A stretch of DNA of 64,000 bases from Didymella arachidicola (GCA_016630955.3 CM050001.1:434001-498000); one strand, 5' to 3'; counted from the stretch's first letter, positions 21,166 to 33,279 are shown. A program made the numbers and translations. The notes: generated by a model from the letters alone, not told the origin.

Positions 21166-22788
21166 GGTGTTTGATTGTATTTGGAAGTTGGGAAAGGAAT
21201 GAGGCGCTGCAGTGTAAGTCTGAAGCTGATGGTGATGATACTCTGTCTGCTGATTCAGGTCTGCAGGCCCTGATCTTATACTTCAGTCTCATGGGCGGGC
21301 TCCACCACGATGGCCCTCGTGCTGCTCCCTATTGTCACACATCGTGACGCGGCGTTTACCCCTTCAGCATCTAGAAGGATGGGAAACATCACTTTGAGCC
21401 CGTTCGCCGTGAATGCGTGTAACGACACGCATCTTGTGGGTTGCGTTTTGCCGTGGGGTCTGGAGTGTTCCCACTGTGCTGAACCAATCTGGTCCAATGT
21501 GTTTGTGATCCTGACTTGCGCGGTCGTACAATTCGTTTCGATGCGTACGTATGCCTGAGGCTGTTGAAACAAGCGTCTATAGCAAAGAGGTCAGGGCTCG
21601 GGCCGACGGTCTGGTTTTAGCGTCGGATGACATCCGAATGCGGCAATTGACGAGATTTCACTGGCTTCGCCTCGCTCACAGCCTTGCAAACGCGCTATCA
21701 AGTCGTCGCAAGCTTTTGCAAAGGCGTCTTGGCAGTCGAGCTGATTTTCTTGGTCGTATGAAGGGCTTCGTGGCTGGTTTGGTCTCGGCTAGGCCGCTCA
21801 TTGCTCTCGTTGACAACCTTGGAAGGGGGCGTCGACAATGGTCGCTCTCATCTTTTAGCAGATGTTCCTATGTTAGGAGCTTATAGAGTCTCCCAGAATC
21901 CTGGGCTACGACTGCCAAATCACCTATCTTTGACTGCCCGATTACATTGTCCAAAGTCAAGCGCAGCAAACGCGGTTCCTCGAGCTAATCGAGACCTCGT
22001 CTGAATGCGTGACTCTTCCTTGACATCTTATGTGGTGCAGAATGGGACCGTCTTGAGCGATCCTGATACTCTTGTCAAAGAGCCTGTTTTCTGTCGACAG
22101 TTCAGCAGCCACAGTTCGAACATGTAGATCAGGCGCTCTTGACCAAACCTTGGAAGCCAACTGCACCCATGATACTGGCCTGCGCTCAGGACTGCGCTCA
22201 ACAGTTTGCTCGTGTTTTAACATGCGAAAAATACCGGTCAATGTGCTGCGCAACAACTGTCAAAATCAACACTACCACTTCAGCTATTCCCGTCGTGCTC
22301 GTTCTCGGGCATCTCGCTCGTTCCACAATGAACCCGGATCGAATGCCGCTAGGATCTGGGCCCACATGACCTATGCGTCTATAAACTTCCAATGTTGTTA
22401 CGAGCGACTCTGCTCGCGCTGAGTAAGATATGCTTTATTAATAAATGATCGTGCCGTGTGTGCGCAACACCGAAAATTTCACTTAAGCCTTCGCATTTCC
22501 CACGACGATAGTGAAGGGTCTAACACTCGCAGCCGAATTATCAAGCTGTATCTCCCCTGATGCAACTCAATGGCAAGGAGTTCCGGTCGAAGCTCGTGTG
22601 CTGCCTGTCGGTGTGCTTGCCCCATCGGCTTCAGAACATACTCTATGAGTGGATGAGATTTGGTAAATATGCAGAAAGCGACTTTGCGCCATATGTCACA
22701 TTAGAGCCATGCTTCGATGTAATCAGGATCGTGAGATTGGAGCTTGTGTATTGTTCCTACTACAAAGCGTAGTCAGAATCATGAACAT
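21166..22788. other. Intergenic, no supported gene
   Basis: Upstream region of the dioxygenase gene (minus strand) and 3' flank of the glycosidase gene. Short open frames on both strands carry no recognisable motif. Confidence 0.5.
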
Positions 22789-24828
22789 CTAGAAAAGCTT
22801 GAACTCCACCAGGCGGACTTTCTGTCCATCTTTAGGAGTGAACGCAATTCTGATTTTTTGACTGTTTACTGCAGACCATGATGCCTCGGTTATACCATTA
22901 GCGACGGGCTTAGCGTACGTCGAATGAGAAACATCGACCCACGAATCGCCGTTGGCAGCCTGGATGCGGTAGCTGGTGGGTACATCGAACCCTTGATTAA
23001 TGTTGGCGAAAAATGCAATCTCGGCGCTGCTAACGACAGTCGACGAACCAAAGTCAACCTGGAACCACAACTCGGTGCCGTTACCCTTAGGCGTGCTCCA
23101 CCCGTTGGCGACCTCACTCTCCGGGAAAAACCACACTCGGCCATCAATGGCACTGTAGAGAGAGGCGGCATCGACATCAGAGGCCGATGCACTACCCGCA
23201 GGGTACTTGGTGCCGGTGCTGAGCTTCACTGATTTGGCGATCTTGCGAGTAATGGGGGCTGGAGCAGTGCGACTAAGACGGACCTTGAGACGGGCAAGGC
23301 TAGGCGAAGACGCAACCACTGTGCCGTCAACCTCCACCTTGAGCCCTGCAGAACCGTAGCGAGAGCCGTTGGCGTCCCACTGAACGGCGATCTCATGACC
23401 GTGGTAAATAATAGAGTCGGCACGGAAATAAGAAATAGTAGCAGCGTCCGCAGCAGGGTTCACCTCGAGAACATCGTCGGCGCTCGGACGAATGCCGACG
23501 AAGCCGGAGAGAACAGAGTCGACAAATCCAGAGTGGAAGTAGTGAAGGGAGCGCTTGAGACCGACGATAGGGTACCCAGTATCAGGGTAATAATCCTCCT
23601 CAAGGTCTAGGATATTGCCCCGCTCAGGGTTGTAGTGAAGCTTGGCATACTGCCGCAAGATCTTCGTATAGTCGCTCTTGCTGATAACGCCCGTGGCAGT
23701 TCCCTTACCGTAGTGGTCAAGGAAGTTGGCGAGACCTGTGAGGACCTGAGTAGTCTGAAACGGCCACACAGGGCCATTCCACTGGCACTCGGGCTGCGTG
23801 CCGTTCTCCTCTACGTAGCGGTACTGACGCATGTAATACTGGTAGCTTGGGCCTACAGTGCGTAGACCATGTGGGCCAGCAAACTCATTGGTGTCAAGAA
23901 GATGCTTCCAGGCTTTAGCAAACTCAGGAGTATCGTCTGGGAGATCGTGAGCCCAAGGAACGAAGCCAACGAGTTCACGGCCACGGATGAAGTTCCAGTA
24001 CTTTACGTATTGGTTGTCAACCTGAAAGCGGTCGATAAAGTGCTCGAATGTCGAGTTCCAGAGATCATTCTGCACGCGGCTTTTGATGTCCGCAGCTCGC
24101 TGATTGTACGTGGAAACCGTGGCATCCGAGCCACCCTTCAATTGGGCCAGCTTTGCAATCGATACTGCATTGTCGTACTGGTACGAGTTGATACTGGGTC
24201 GGAAAGAATTACCACCGGTGAAACCATCTCGACCGCCGCTGGCGTCGATACTGGAAATGGTATACTCTGTAGCGTCGCGGAGGGGCTCTACGTAGTAGAG
24301 ACCCTTTGAAGTATCGAAAGCATCCTGCCAAGCGTTGTAGACAGATGTCATCCGGTCGAGGCGTGCAGTAGCATCGGCAGCAACGCCGTCCACCAAGTAG
24401 CCTTTGTAGACCGAAGCTGCCATGCTTTCAGAGAATTGGCGGGTGTTGCTGTTCGGACCCAAGATGAAAGTGGCGTAATCTTCCTTGAAACGTCGGTCAC
24501 GACACCAGCGCCCCTCAAGCAGATGAAAGCCTGTGGCGTCATTCAAGGATGCCCATGGTGCGGTCTGCCAGCCCACATCGCTGAGGAATTCGGTTGAAAT
24601 GAACCCATTGGCGCCAAGATCGCGTTGATGGGCTCGGAAAACGTTCCATCGATAGTAGTAGACCTTCTGGATATCGGCGTCGCTGGTTTCGAAGAAGGGG
24701 ATGCGATTGCGATACCACGGCGCATCGTTGCCAAAGTACTGCGTTGCCAAAGCATTGCCGTCGAGAGCCGCCTGAGTCTGAGAGACTAACGGCAGTAGCA
24801 CAAGGGCTGAGATGCTATTTCGTTTCAT
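22789..24828 (-). CDS. Secreted six-hairpin glycosidase (MGH1/GH63-like) with discoidin-like C-terminus
   Basis: 679 aa. I take the ATG at 24828 because the next 20 residues form a good signal peptide (MKRNSISALVLLPLVSQTQA); the frame further upstream has no ATG. Residues ~40-480 form an (alpha/alpha)6-barrel glycosidase domain of the MGH1-like/GH63-like group (YYYRWNVFRAHQRD, EFLSDVGWQTAPW, QWNGPVWPFQTTQVLTG, DTGYPIVGLKRSLHYFHSGF). After a linker, residues ~555-679 look like an F5/8 type C (discoidin, CBM32-like) fold that would bind sugars (SLYSAIDGRVWFFPES, ELWFQVDFGSS, KVRLVEFKLF). It is secreted and probably acts on plant or microbial glycans; the exact substrate is unknown. No introns. 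Confidence 0.82.
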   Translation of the reverse strand: MKRNSISALVLLPLVSQTQAALDGNALATQYFGNDAPWYRNRIPFFETSDADIQKVYYYRWNVFRAHQRDLGANGFISTEFLSDVGWQTAPWASLNDATGFHLLEGRWCRDRRFKEDYATFILGPNSNTRQFSESMAASVYKGYLVDGVAADATARLDRMTSVYNAWQDAFDTSKGLYYVEPLRDATEYTISSIDASGGRDGFTGGNSFRPSINSYQYDNAVSIAKLAQLKGGSDATVSTYNQRAADIKSRVQNDLWNSTFEHFIDRFQVDNQYVKYWNFIRGRELVGFVPWAHDLPDDTPEFAKAWKHLLDTNEFAGPHGLRTVGPSYQYYMRQYRYVEENGTQPECQWNGPVWPFQTTQVLTGLANFLDHYGKGTATGVISKSDYTKILRQYAKLHYNPERGNILDLEEDYYPDTGYPIVGLKRSLHYFHSGFVDSVLSGFVGIRPSADDVLEVNPAADAATISYFRADSIIYHGHEIAVQWDANGSRYGSAGLKVEVDGTVVASSPSLARLKVRLSRTAPAPITRKIAKSVKLSTGTKYPAGSASASDVDAASLYSAIDGRVWFFPESEVANGWSTPKGNGTELWFQVDFGSSTVVSSAEIAFFANINQGFDVPTSYRIQAANGDSWVDVSHSTYAKPVANGITEASWSAVNSQKIRIAFTPKDGQKVRLVEFKLF

Positions 24829-26480
24829 GTTGACAGAAGAGTAGCAAATGAAGAACACTTGAAGAAAGTAGCTTGAGGATGACTGCACGAGGAATGTAGT
24901 CCCTTTAAGCTACCGAATTCACTGCTTCCGTCATCGACAAGTCATCCGCTTGGCAATGATGGGCAGGGAGATGGACCAAGCTTAAGCTTGTAACCCTGAG
25001 ATGGCAGCTCATCTCGTGTTCGAGAAGTGTAAATATCGTTCGGCGTGTTGCCCGAGCCAGGATCTTGCAGCCATCGAGCATTTGCCCCGCAAAATCGGGA
25101 GCATCCCCGTGGGGTAATTTTATCGCTGACGGCAATGGCTGTTGTAATCCTTGTCAGGTACCCATCCATACGAGGCTTTAACGTTCCTGGAGCCGCCCAC
25201 CGCGCCAAGTTCCATTTTTTACGAACGGGAAGGTGGAGACGTAATAGGCGGGTATGAGCGTGAGTTGCGGGAACAAGGGATTGAGGAGGTAATCGCGGCT
25301 GTAACGGCCTGATTCCGCTTAATCCCCCGGAGCTGTCTCCGGGTGCTCCGGTGGGCGCATCACATGACTTGATTCTGACCGTCATTGTATATCGTGACTG
25401 CCAAAACCATCCAAAACCGCGCGTTACTCAAGATTGGAAGGTATTGATATCATTGCAACAGTCGCGCGGCAACTTTCGAACGACGTGGCAGATGCGTAAG
25501 CAGGACCTTTCGGAAGATAATTGATCCCTACTGCCGCACTGCATCCTTTCAGTTTTTATCACCTTTGGGACATTTGCGCTGTGTACAAAGACAAGATCCT
25601 TGATCTGCCGAGGCTGGAGAGTCAAGTGATGAGTGACAATGTAGACAGAGTTTGCGCTAAGTTCCCTTGGTGTGACCGGGTTCGCACTAACTGATGTCTG
25701 GAGAATTGATATCCGTGCCCCAAATCGCAGCACCAAGTCTGAAGGCCACAACGAAAGTAAGAAATTCACAGCGATGGCTCTTGGAGGTATGAGACGGCGA
25801 GTTCGACGACGTTTAGCTCAGACACGACGTTTGCATGTTGACACAGAACAGAGAGACCTCGAGAGACTGTAATATCCTCCCAATTGGAAGTCTCGTCTCT
25901 GGTTGTCGAGTAAAGCTTGTCAGGGCCTTATCAGGTACATCTCAATTGGCTTACTGATATTCTCTGAGCGAGGATGGTTTTGAGAGTGGCAGCTTCTTAT
26001 CGATGTTGACGAAAACGATCTCAAAGACCTTGAAATCCCATACGCCCTTGACTGTTATTCTCTTTTTTTGAGAAGACCAAATATCCCTACTATAAAACAA
26101 ACCCTCACCCAACACCCCAAGCATCCCCAACGAAACACTCGCTCTATAGCAAGACCTGTAACCACTCATTCACCAAACCGCGTCACCGAATCTCCCCTCG
26201 ACATCCACAGCAACTCTCCACCAACCCCCTCAACACCACACCATTACCCTCTACTTCTGGAGACGAATTCGAGTATCATGTCATGTCATGTGGAGAAAGC
26301 GTCGGCAATAGCGGATAGATATTCAGAGTGGGTATATATGCAGCTATCTGTAGTATTTAGCGAACACGTGCTCGGCAGTTCAACATCCCACGCTAATATA
26401 CTCTAATATCCCTCGTGAAGGTTGTCAACTTCCCAACAACACCATACGCCAATTCCAATTCCAACCGGGTATCCCCCTCC
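24829..26480. other. Long upstream region of the glycosidase gene
   Basis: No gene I can support. It contains a perfect interrupted palindrome at 25326-25343. The part right of about 25900 is the 3' flank of SPT8, with C-rich, low-complexity sequence before its stop codon. Confidence 0.5.
25326..25343. promoter_or_regulatory. Candidate CGG-N8-CCG binding site upstream of the glycosidase
   Basis: CCCGGAG, a 4-base spacer, then CTCCGGG: 7-bp perfect inverted arms holding CGG-N8-CCG, the form bound by dimeric Zn2Cys6 factors. It lies ~500 bp upstream of the start at 24828. A third CTCCGG follows 4 bases later. Function is inference. Confidence 0.3.
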
Positions 26481-28430
26481 CTACACCCCATAGCTAATCT
26501 CATACCCCAACAGCACTTCCGTCGTCGCCCCCTCCCACCCCCTGTTCCCCCCCGTAGAAATCATAAACGAACACGTAGGATCGAGATACAGCTGCGATAT
26601 GACGCCTGTGCGGTGCCCCGGGACGATGAGGAAGGGCGTTGCTGCTGTGTTGGCGCTGGAGGAGCCGGTGGTGCTGGCTGTGGTGTGGGAGAGGTCGTAT
26701 TGGCGGAGGATGTCGTAGGAGGCGCTGTGTGGTTGTTAGTGAGGATGGAGGGGGGAAAGGGAGGGAGGGGGACGCACCATATCAGCGTCCGGCCATTCGG
26801 CATAGCGCGGACGGCGCTCACGGGGCCGCTTACGCCGGGGAATTTGAAGGAGCGCGAGGGCTCGAGGAGGGTTTTGTGGAGGCTGTATTCGTCGACTGTG
26901 CCGTTGCGTCTGTGTTTGTTAGTTTTGTTGTGCGAGGTTGGGGGCGGGTGACGTACCGCCCGGCGTAGATGAAGTTGCCGTCGGGGCTCCAGCAGGCGTT
27001 CATGCACCACGGGGGTGTGCCGCGCGGGGGCGAGATGCGGGCGACGGGGGACGGCTGCCGGCGGTCCCAGATGGCGAGCATGCCGTCGATGGAGGAGGAG
27101 AGGAAGGTGGATTCGGAGCTGGGCGGGAGCGAGAGTGTGTCTTTGACTGCGACTGGGGGTAGCTCCTCGGCGTGGGGTAGCCCGTTGGGCTGTGGCGCTG
27201 GGTTGGGGTGTGGCTCTGTGGCTGCGGGGGGAGACTTGGCTGCCTCCTGCGCGGGCTGGGTGTCTGGCGCGGGCTCGGTGGTGGACTGCGTGTCGGGGGC
27301 TTGCACAGGCCCGCCGATGTCCATCATGTCCATGTCGGCGTTGCCGTCGTCCTCGGCGGCCTGGATGCCGTTTGCGATGGCGCGCGAGAACTCGTCGTCG
27401 TCGTCGTCGTCGCCCATGCCGGGCAGCGCGGCAGAGGGGTTGTTGTCGGGGTTGTTGTTGTCGGCGCCATCGCCAAAGAGGCTGTCTTTGTCGCCGCCGT
27501 CGCCGAAGAGGCTGTCGTCGTCGCCGGGGGCGTCTTCGTTGGAGGGCTCCTCCTCCTTGGCGGCGGCGGTGCGGGCGACAGCGTCGAGGCCGTTTGCGCG
27601 CGGGCGGGCGGCGTTGTTGGAGGCGAGGGTGCCATTCGTCGCAGGCTGCGTCTCGGTCTCGCGGGGCACGGGCAGCGCGGAGGCCGGGCGCTGCTCGATG
27701 GCACTGATCTGGCTGTCGCTCGTCAGGAAGCTGCGCTTGCTCTTGCCCGTGTGTAGGTCCCAGTCGTGGATGGTCTTGTCCCAGCTGCCGCTCAGGACGG
27801 ACAGCTCGTCGGCGGCGAGGGTCAGCACCGACACGGCCGAGGTGTGGCCCTTGATGGTGCTGATGCGCGAGCCCTCGGAGTGGCGCACGCTCTGCAGGTT
27901 GATGGCGCCCGCCTCGGTGCCCGACAGCAGCCACAGGGCCTGGTGGTGGACGGCGAGCGAGTAGACAGGCGAAGGGCCGTCGGAAAGCGGGTCGGCGTTC
28001 TCCCAGTATGACAGCAGCACGCCGGCCTTGGTCACCGAGTCGACGAACGGGTGCCGCTGCGCGACCGTCAGCGCGAGCTTGCCGTTGGCCGTGTCGACCC
28101 AGTTGAACTTGCGGATGTACCCGTCCGCCCCGCCGCTGAAGACCCAGCGCATGTCGGGCGTCGCCGCGATGGCGTTGATCGACGTGCTGTGCGGCGCCGC
28201 GATGGTCGGTATGATGTCGTAGACGGGCGCCCCGAGCGCTTCTGCGCGCACCGGCGGTCGGAAGGGCAGGTTCCCCAGCGACGCTGCTGCTGCTGCTGCT
28301 GCTGCTGCCACCTGCGGGCTCGGTGAGGTGCGCGTCACCCGCGGGTTGCTCGCATCGCCGCCGCGTCGCTGCGCGGGGCTCCCGTTGTCGTCCTGGTCCT
28401 GGTCCTGGTCCTGGTCCTGGTCCTGGTCCT

Positions 28431-28464
<34 letters not shown>

Positions 28465-28608
28465 CGGGTCGTCGTCGTCTTCGTTGTTGTCGTCATCATT
28501 TTCCGCATCGTCGTCCTCGTCTGCGACCTCGTCCTCGTCCACGTCCATTGCATCGTTCTCCTCCTGCTCGTCTTCCTCCTCGGCGGAGCCTGAACCGTTA
28601 GCCTGCAT
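26481..28608 (-). CDS. spt8: SPT8, WD40 subunit of the SAGA complex
   Basis: Nuclear WD40 protein of the SAGA coactivator; Spt8 contacts TBP and helps deliver it to promoters. Model: complement(join(26481..26724, 26778..26909, 26957..28608)), 675 aa, introns of 53 and 47 nt. Residues 1-85 are extremely acidic, with runs of DGDG and DQDQ. WD40 repeats start near residue 140 (INAIAATPDMRWVFSGGADG). The Spt8 signature follows (LTVAQRHPFVDSVTKAGVLL, YSLAVHHQALWLLSGTEAG, VLSGSWDKTIHDWDL). A long acidic insert at ~310-460 (DDDSLFGDGGDKDSLFGDG) separates early from late blades (FLSSSIDGMLAIWDRR, WCMNACWSPDGNFIYAGR). Exons 2-3 complete the propeller (VDEYSLHKTLLEPSRSFKFP, GHRTGVISQLYLDPTCSFMI). It is head to head with the helicase gene, 812 bp apart. 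Confidence 0.93.
28281..28540. repeat. Triplet and hexamer repeats in the SPT8 acidic N-terminus
   Basis: On the plus strand: (CTG)n at 28283-28310 (poly-Ala), (CTGGTC)n around 28389-28430 (Asp-Gln run) and (GTCGCC)n around 28431-28465 (Asp-Gly run), then GTC-rich DNA. All lie in frame in exon 1 and change only the length of acidic or Ala tracts. Confidence 0.85.
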
Positions 28609-29420
28609 CCTCGGTCCTGTCTACAATGAACACCCACTCGCGCCGTTTTCATCATAGTCGTCCTCGTTCATGCTGCCCCGTCAAGCCTGCGCACCGGCTG
28701 CCGTCAATGTGCAATTGCTCGACACGCGCGTGGGTGATGCGCCGACGTTGGCGCGTCATAGGGCTGAGTGGGTCCAACCGAGGCGAGCCGCTTTGGGCAG
28801 ACCCTGGATTCGCAGCCTATTCCCAGCAGCTGCATCGAACACCTCATCATCTCGTCACAAAAACACGCAGAGAAAGCACGACAATTGAAAGAGACTCATG
28901 CTTAGAAGTCTACACTATATGTCTCAATTCATGACCTTGCAGTACACAGCCAAGTAGCTGTCACAGAGACTGCGCTTGAAGGTGACGTTTGACTGGCAGC
29001 TCCTCCACCAGGTCCGTAGCGTGGCATGCACTGCGGGGACACAGGCATCTGCTCAGCCAGTCCAATGTTTCGCAGTCGCCTCGTCTCAGTCTACGAGAAC
29101 TCGCACAGCCATGCAGCTCCAAGTCTACTCACCGTCCATGACTTACCGTTGTACTCTCGTATTCCAGTCACCTCATCGAGGTCATTTGCTCTCATGTCCT
29201 TCAAACATACCCACCGTAACGATATGTTTGCGTCGTCTTGCCTCAACCATGCACTTACCCTATTCGTCCACAAGCAAACGGCAAACGCACAAACTCCCTT
29301 CACTTCATTTCTCTTTCCTGCTTAACCTGCCCCAAACACTTCTACATTTTTTGTGCTATTATTTGCATTTCGCCGTGTCGCTCCTTCTTCCTTGCCACAG
29401 TCTATCTTCTACGATAAAGC
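28609..29420. promoter_or_regulatory. Divergent intergenic region between SPT8 and the helicase
   Basis: 812 bp between two outward-facing start codons, so it must hold both promoters. Pyrimidine-rich stretches precede the helicase ATG, as is common in filamentous fungi. I cannot place core promoter elements. Confidence 0.5.
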
Positions 29421-32400
29421 ATGGCTAAGAAGTCACGCCTTAGGTCAGCTGTCCGAGGCAGGAGAGGAGGGTATCATGGGTCGAGTGAGTCTCGGTCGCA
29501 GTCACAAAATACATATGCGAATCTTGATGGTGGGGGTGAGGATGGTGAGTACAACGCTCACCTGACCGAGCGTTGGGGCAGTGCCGTGCCACAGCAACGC
29601 AACCCAGAGATACCCGACGACAGCATTCCCGAGTCTGTTCCAGCAAGACCAAACGAAGACATCCGCAAGTACTGCGAACTAGCCCACAAACCTGTCCCAG
29701 GTGCTGGGGCATGGCTCGACAAGCCAGAGATACCGCACCCCAATGAGATCCTGCGGCCCGCTTTCGGAATAATAGAGACCCTAATCACTACACAAGACGA
29801 GCCTCGACCGAAAAAAATCGACTGTCCGTACGAGAACATCGAAGACTACCTCAGAACCGAGTTCGAGCTGCTCCGGGAGGATGCTCTTCGGCCTCTGCGC
29901 GAGGCAGTGGCTGAGGTTCGCAAAGATCCTTGGAAAGACGAGGCACATTACGAGAGCAGCGTCGGCATCTACGAACCTGTGTACCTCACCTCACTGATCT
30001 TCAGCCCTCGCGGCCTTGCGACACACGTTACCTTCTCCATGTCTCGCGCCAAGAAGCACATTCGGTACGTCAAACCTCACAGGTCATGGGTGTCTACTGA
30101 CCCTTGCAGCTGGGAGCAGTCAAAGCGACTCATCACAGGCACTCTTGTTGCAATGTCACCTTTCAACGACGCTTTCCAGACAACCTGCATATTGGCTACT
30201 GTCGCTGCACGACCCTTGTCAGCTCTGCAGCAGAACCCACCTGAAATCGATCTCTTCTTCCCGCACTACCATCAGCCCATCGACCCCATGCAGAAGTGGA
30301 TTATGGTCGAATACCGTGGGAGCTTCTTCGAGGCTAGCCGGCATACGCTCACGGCTCTTCAACACATGATGAGGGAGCCCTTTCCACTTTCGGAATATCT
30401 TGTCAACACAAAGAGAGAGGTTGAGCCACCCGCGTACATTCGTAACAACCCATACGTTGATCTCAGCTCCCTGGTCAGCATGGAGGAGGCGTCAGGATTC
30501 CAAAACGTGAATGTGCTTGAAGAATGGCCACCGAATGACGCGACTCCGCTCGACGCCTCCCAGTCACGAGCCCTCAAGCGCATGCTGACCAAGAAGGTCG
30601 CCATTGTCCAAGGTCCACCCGGCACCGGAAAGACGTTCGTTTCTGTCAAAGCGGTGCAGGTTCTCCGCGACAACATGCGCAAAGATGATGCGCCCATCAT
30701 CATCACCGCGCAGACCAATCATGCAGTCGATCAGATCCTGCGCCACACTAGCACTTTCGAGCCCAACTACATCCGACTGGGTGGACGCAGCAAGGACAAA
30801 GATATCAAGAAACGCACTTTGTTCGAGGTTCGTTCTGCTCAGCCCCCGGCAAAGCGCCCCTATAGCCAGAAAACGCGTGCCCAGGGTAGGATGCGGAAAG
30901 CTCAGGTTGCCATACAAAGCCTCCTTGCTCCTCTCGAGATGGGCAAAGGCCCTCTAGACCATCGCGTGTTGAGACAGCTAGGTCTTCTGACGAAGGACCA
31001 GGCAGAGTCACTGGAATTGGAGAACGACTCCATTGCCGACATTCCCGAAGACGCCCCAGGCGATTTGATGTTCCAGTGGCTCGGGAAAGCGCTCGCAGAG
31101 TGTCGTCGCCCTGTAGACCCTGATGACTTTGATTGGGGGTGGGAGGAGGAAGATCTCGAGATTGAACAGCTGCAGGAGCTAGAAGCAGAGGCCACAACGC
31201 AGGACGATGACGACATCGAGGCTCTCAGAGGCGACGTGTTGATGATAAGTGACAACTTTAGGGGCAAGGGAAGTAGAATCCTCAAGGAAGACGAGATCAG
31301 AGAGATACTCGACGACACACCGGACCTCACAACGATTGAATTCGCCAGTCGAGGCCCAATCTACAACCATCTGCTGCGCGAGATGAAAAAGCTGCTGCTG
31401 AAAGATGTGCGTAAGCTCGCACAGACATTCCATGAAGCGGTTCAACAGCGTAAGGTGGGTTTGTGGGAGGAGGATGTCAACCTTCTCAGCAAGCAGCGCA
31501 TCATCGGTATGACCACGACCGGTCTGTCAAAATACCGCGCCATGATCTCAGCACTCAGACCGCGCGTCGTCCTTGTCGAAGAAGCGGCAGAGACCATGGA
31601 GGCACCAGTGACAGTGGCTTGTCTGCCGACGGTCGAGCATCTTATCCTCGTTGGCGACCATCAGCAGCTCAGGCCCCATACGCAAGTCAAGAAGTTCGAA
31701 GACGCTCCGTTCCACCTCAATCTATCGTTGTTCGAGCGATTGGTCACAAATGAGATCGAGTACAACCAGCTTACACGACAGCGACGCATGATCCCTGAGA
31801 TTCGTCGACTTCTCCGACCCATCTACAACGATACCCTCAAGGATCACGCTAGCGTCAAGGATCCAAACAACCGCCCACCTGTGCTGGGTATGGGCGGTCT
31901 TAACTCCTACTACTTCATCCATAACTGGCCAGAGGGAAGAGATGCGTACTCGTCTTGCTTCAACGAACCAGAAGCCAGATTCTTGGTGGGATTCGTCGAT
32001 TATTTGGTACTGAATGGCGAGGACCCAGCTGGAATCACCGTCCTTACCTTCTACAACGGGCAACGCAAGAAGATTTTGCAGTTTATACGACAGCATAAGA
32101 ACCTTGTCCTGCACTGCCACTTGATCAAGGTAGTGACTGTCGACTCTTACCAAGGAGAGGAGTACGTACTCTTCAATCCGTCCTGTTCTAATGCTGACTG
32201 TAATGACCAGAGATGATATCGTTCTACTATCGCTCGTCCGATCGAACGAGAAGCACTCAATCGGATTCCTCTCAAATGAGAACCGCGCCTGTGTCGCGTT
32301 GTCCCGCGCAAAGCGTGGCTTTTACCTCTTCGGAGACGGAGAGCTACTAGCTTGTGAGTCTCGGGTATGGGGTGAGATAGTCAATATCATGGCTGAGACC

Positions 32401-33279
32401 AAGGTCCCGAGATCCATATCGGAGAGTGGTCAAGAACGACGTATCGGCTGCTGCCTTCCACTAAAGTGTTCTAATCACCAGCGAAAAGTATGGATAGAGT
32501 TCATCGATGATTGGGACGCGATCCACGGCGGATGCGACATCAAATGCACAGCGACTTTGGCGTGCGGTCATCCGTGCCCGTACAGGTGCCATCCGTAAGT
32601 CTGAGAATATGGAACACGTGGTTGAGTACTGACAAGAGGTAGATTCGACCATGATCAGGTCAATTGTATGATGCAGTGCTCCGCTACCCTTAACTGTGGT
32701 CATCGGTGCATGAGTATGTGCTCGAGCTCGCCTCCAGCTCGCTCACAGACTGACCAAATCGCAGAGATCTGTTGCGATGAATGCGTGTGCATGAAATGCG
32801 ACCGACGTGTCGATGGTCAGCGATCCATGCTCAAGGCCCCAAAGGCGACTGCAGCTTCTCGAGCTTTACCCTCGAACTCACGCGGCCTCCTTCTCGAGTC
32901 TGGGTTCCAGACACCGGCGAATCCCTCACCTGATGTATGGCAGGCCTATGTCAACGGCGGCGCCAAAGAAGACGATGCGCGCATGTTGCAGAAGCGTAGG
33001 GAGGATGATGCCGCCTGGGAGGAGCAACATCGCAACAACACACCCCGACCTCTTACTCCGGGTGCTGTAAATGCGGGTCTGAACGCTTCGGGCAAGCTCA
33101 TCGAGACATCGCCTCCAAAGGTTCCGTCTGTGGCCGGTAACACTGGCTTGCTCGTGGACCTCGATATAAACAGCAACCATGGGGACTATCTGCAGCAGTC
33201 ATCACAAGCTTCGTACGGACCTGCCGTCGCGTCGCGCAAGCAGAGCTACGGGGGCTCTCAGTTCAGTCTGCTTGATTGA
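29421..33279 (+). CDS. ZNFX1/Hrr1-type SF1 helicase with NFX1-like zinc region
   Basis: RNA helicase of the superfamily 1 (UPF1-like) ZNFX1 group. The S. pombe relative Hrr1 works with Argonaute and RNA polymerase in RNAi-directed heterochromatin. Model: join(29421..30064, 30110..32161, 32211..32594, 32643..32713, 32765..33279), 1221 aa. Walker A is GPPGTGKT near residue 380, followed by TAQTNHAVDQIL. An acidic insert follows, then motif II VEEAAE, GDHQQLRP, LTRQRRMIP, VDSYQGEE with LLSLVRSN across intron 2, and NRACVALSRAKRGFYLFG. Cys/His-rich NFX1-like repeats follow (CTATLACGHPCPYRCHP, CSATLNCGHRC, CCDECVCMKC). The last ~150 residues are low complexity. Introns 1 (45 nt) and 4 (51 nt) are multiples of three without stops, so retention would stay in frame; I call them introns because the ZNFX1 consensus continues across them. 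Confidence 0.88.

Noticed and set aside
21551..21886. 111-codon Arg/Leu-rich plus-strand frame
   Set aside because: Composition is typical of a chance frame in an upstream region; no domain or signal seen.
24829..24888. Earlier start for the secreted glycosidase
   Set aside because: The upstream extension has no ATG, and the signal peptide begins right after the ATG at 24828.
26639..28657. Long plus-strand open frames opposite SPT8
   Set aside because: They are by-products of the high-GC, repeat-rich SPT8 sequence; their translations are Arg-, Gly- or Ser-rich with no domain, while the minus strand gives a clear Spt8.
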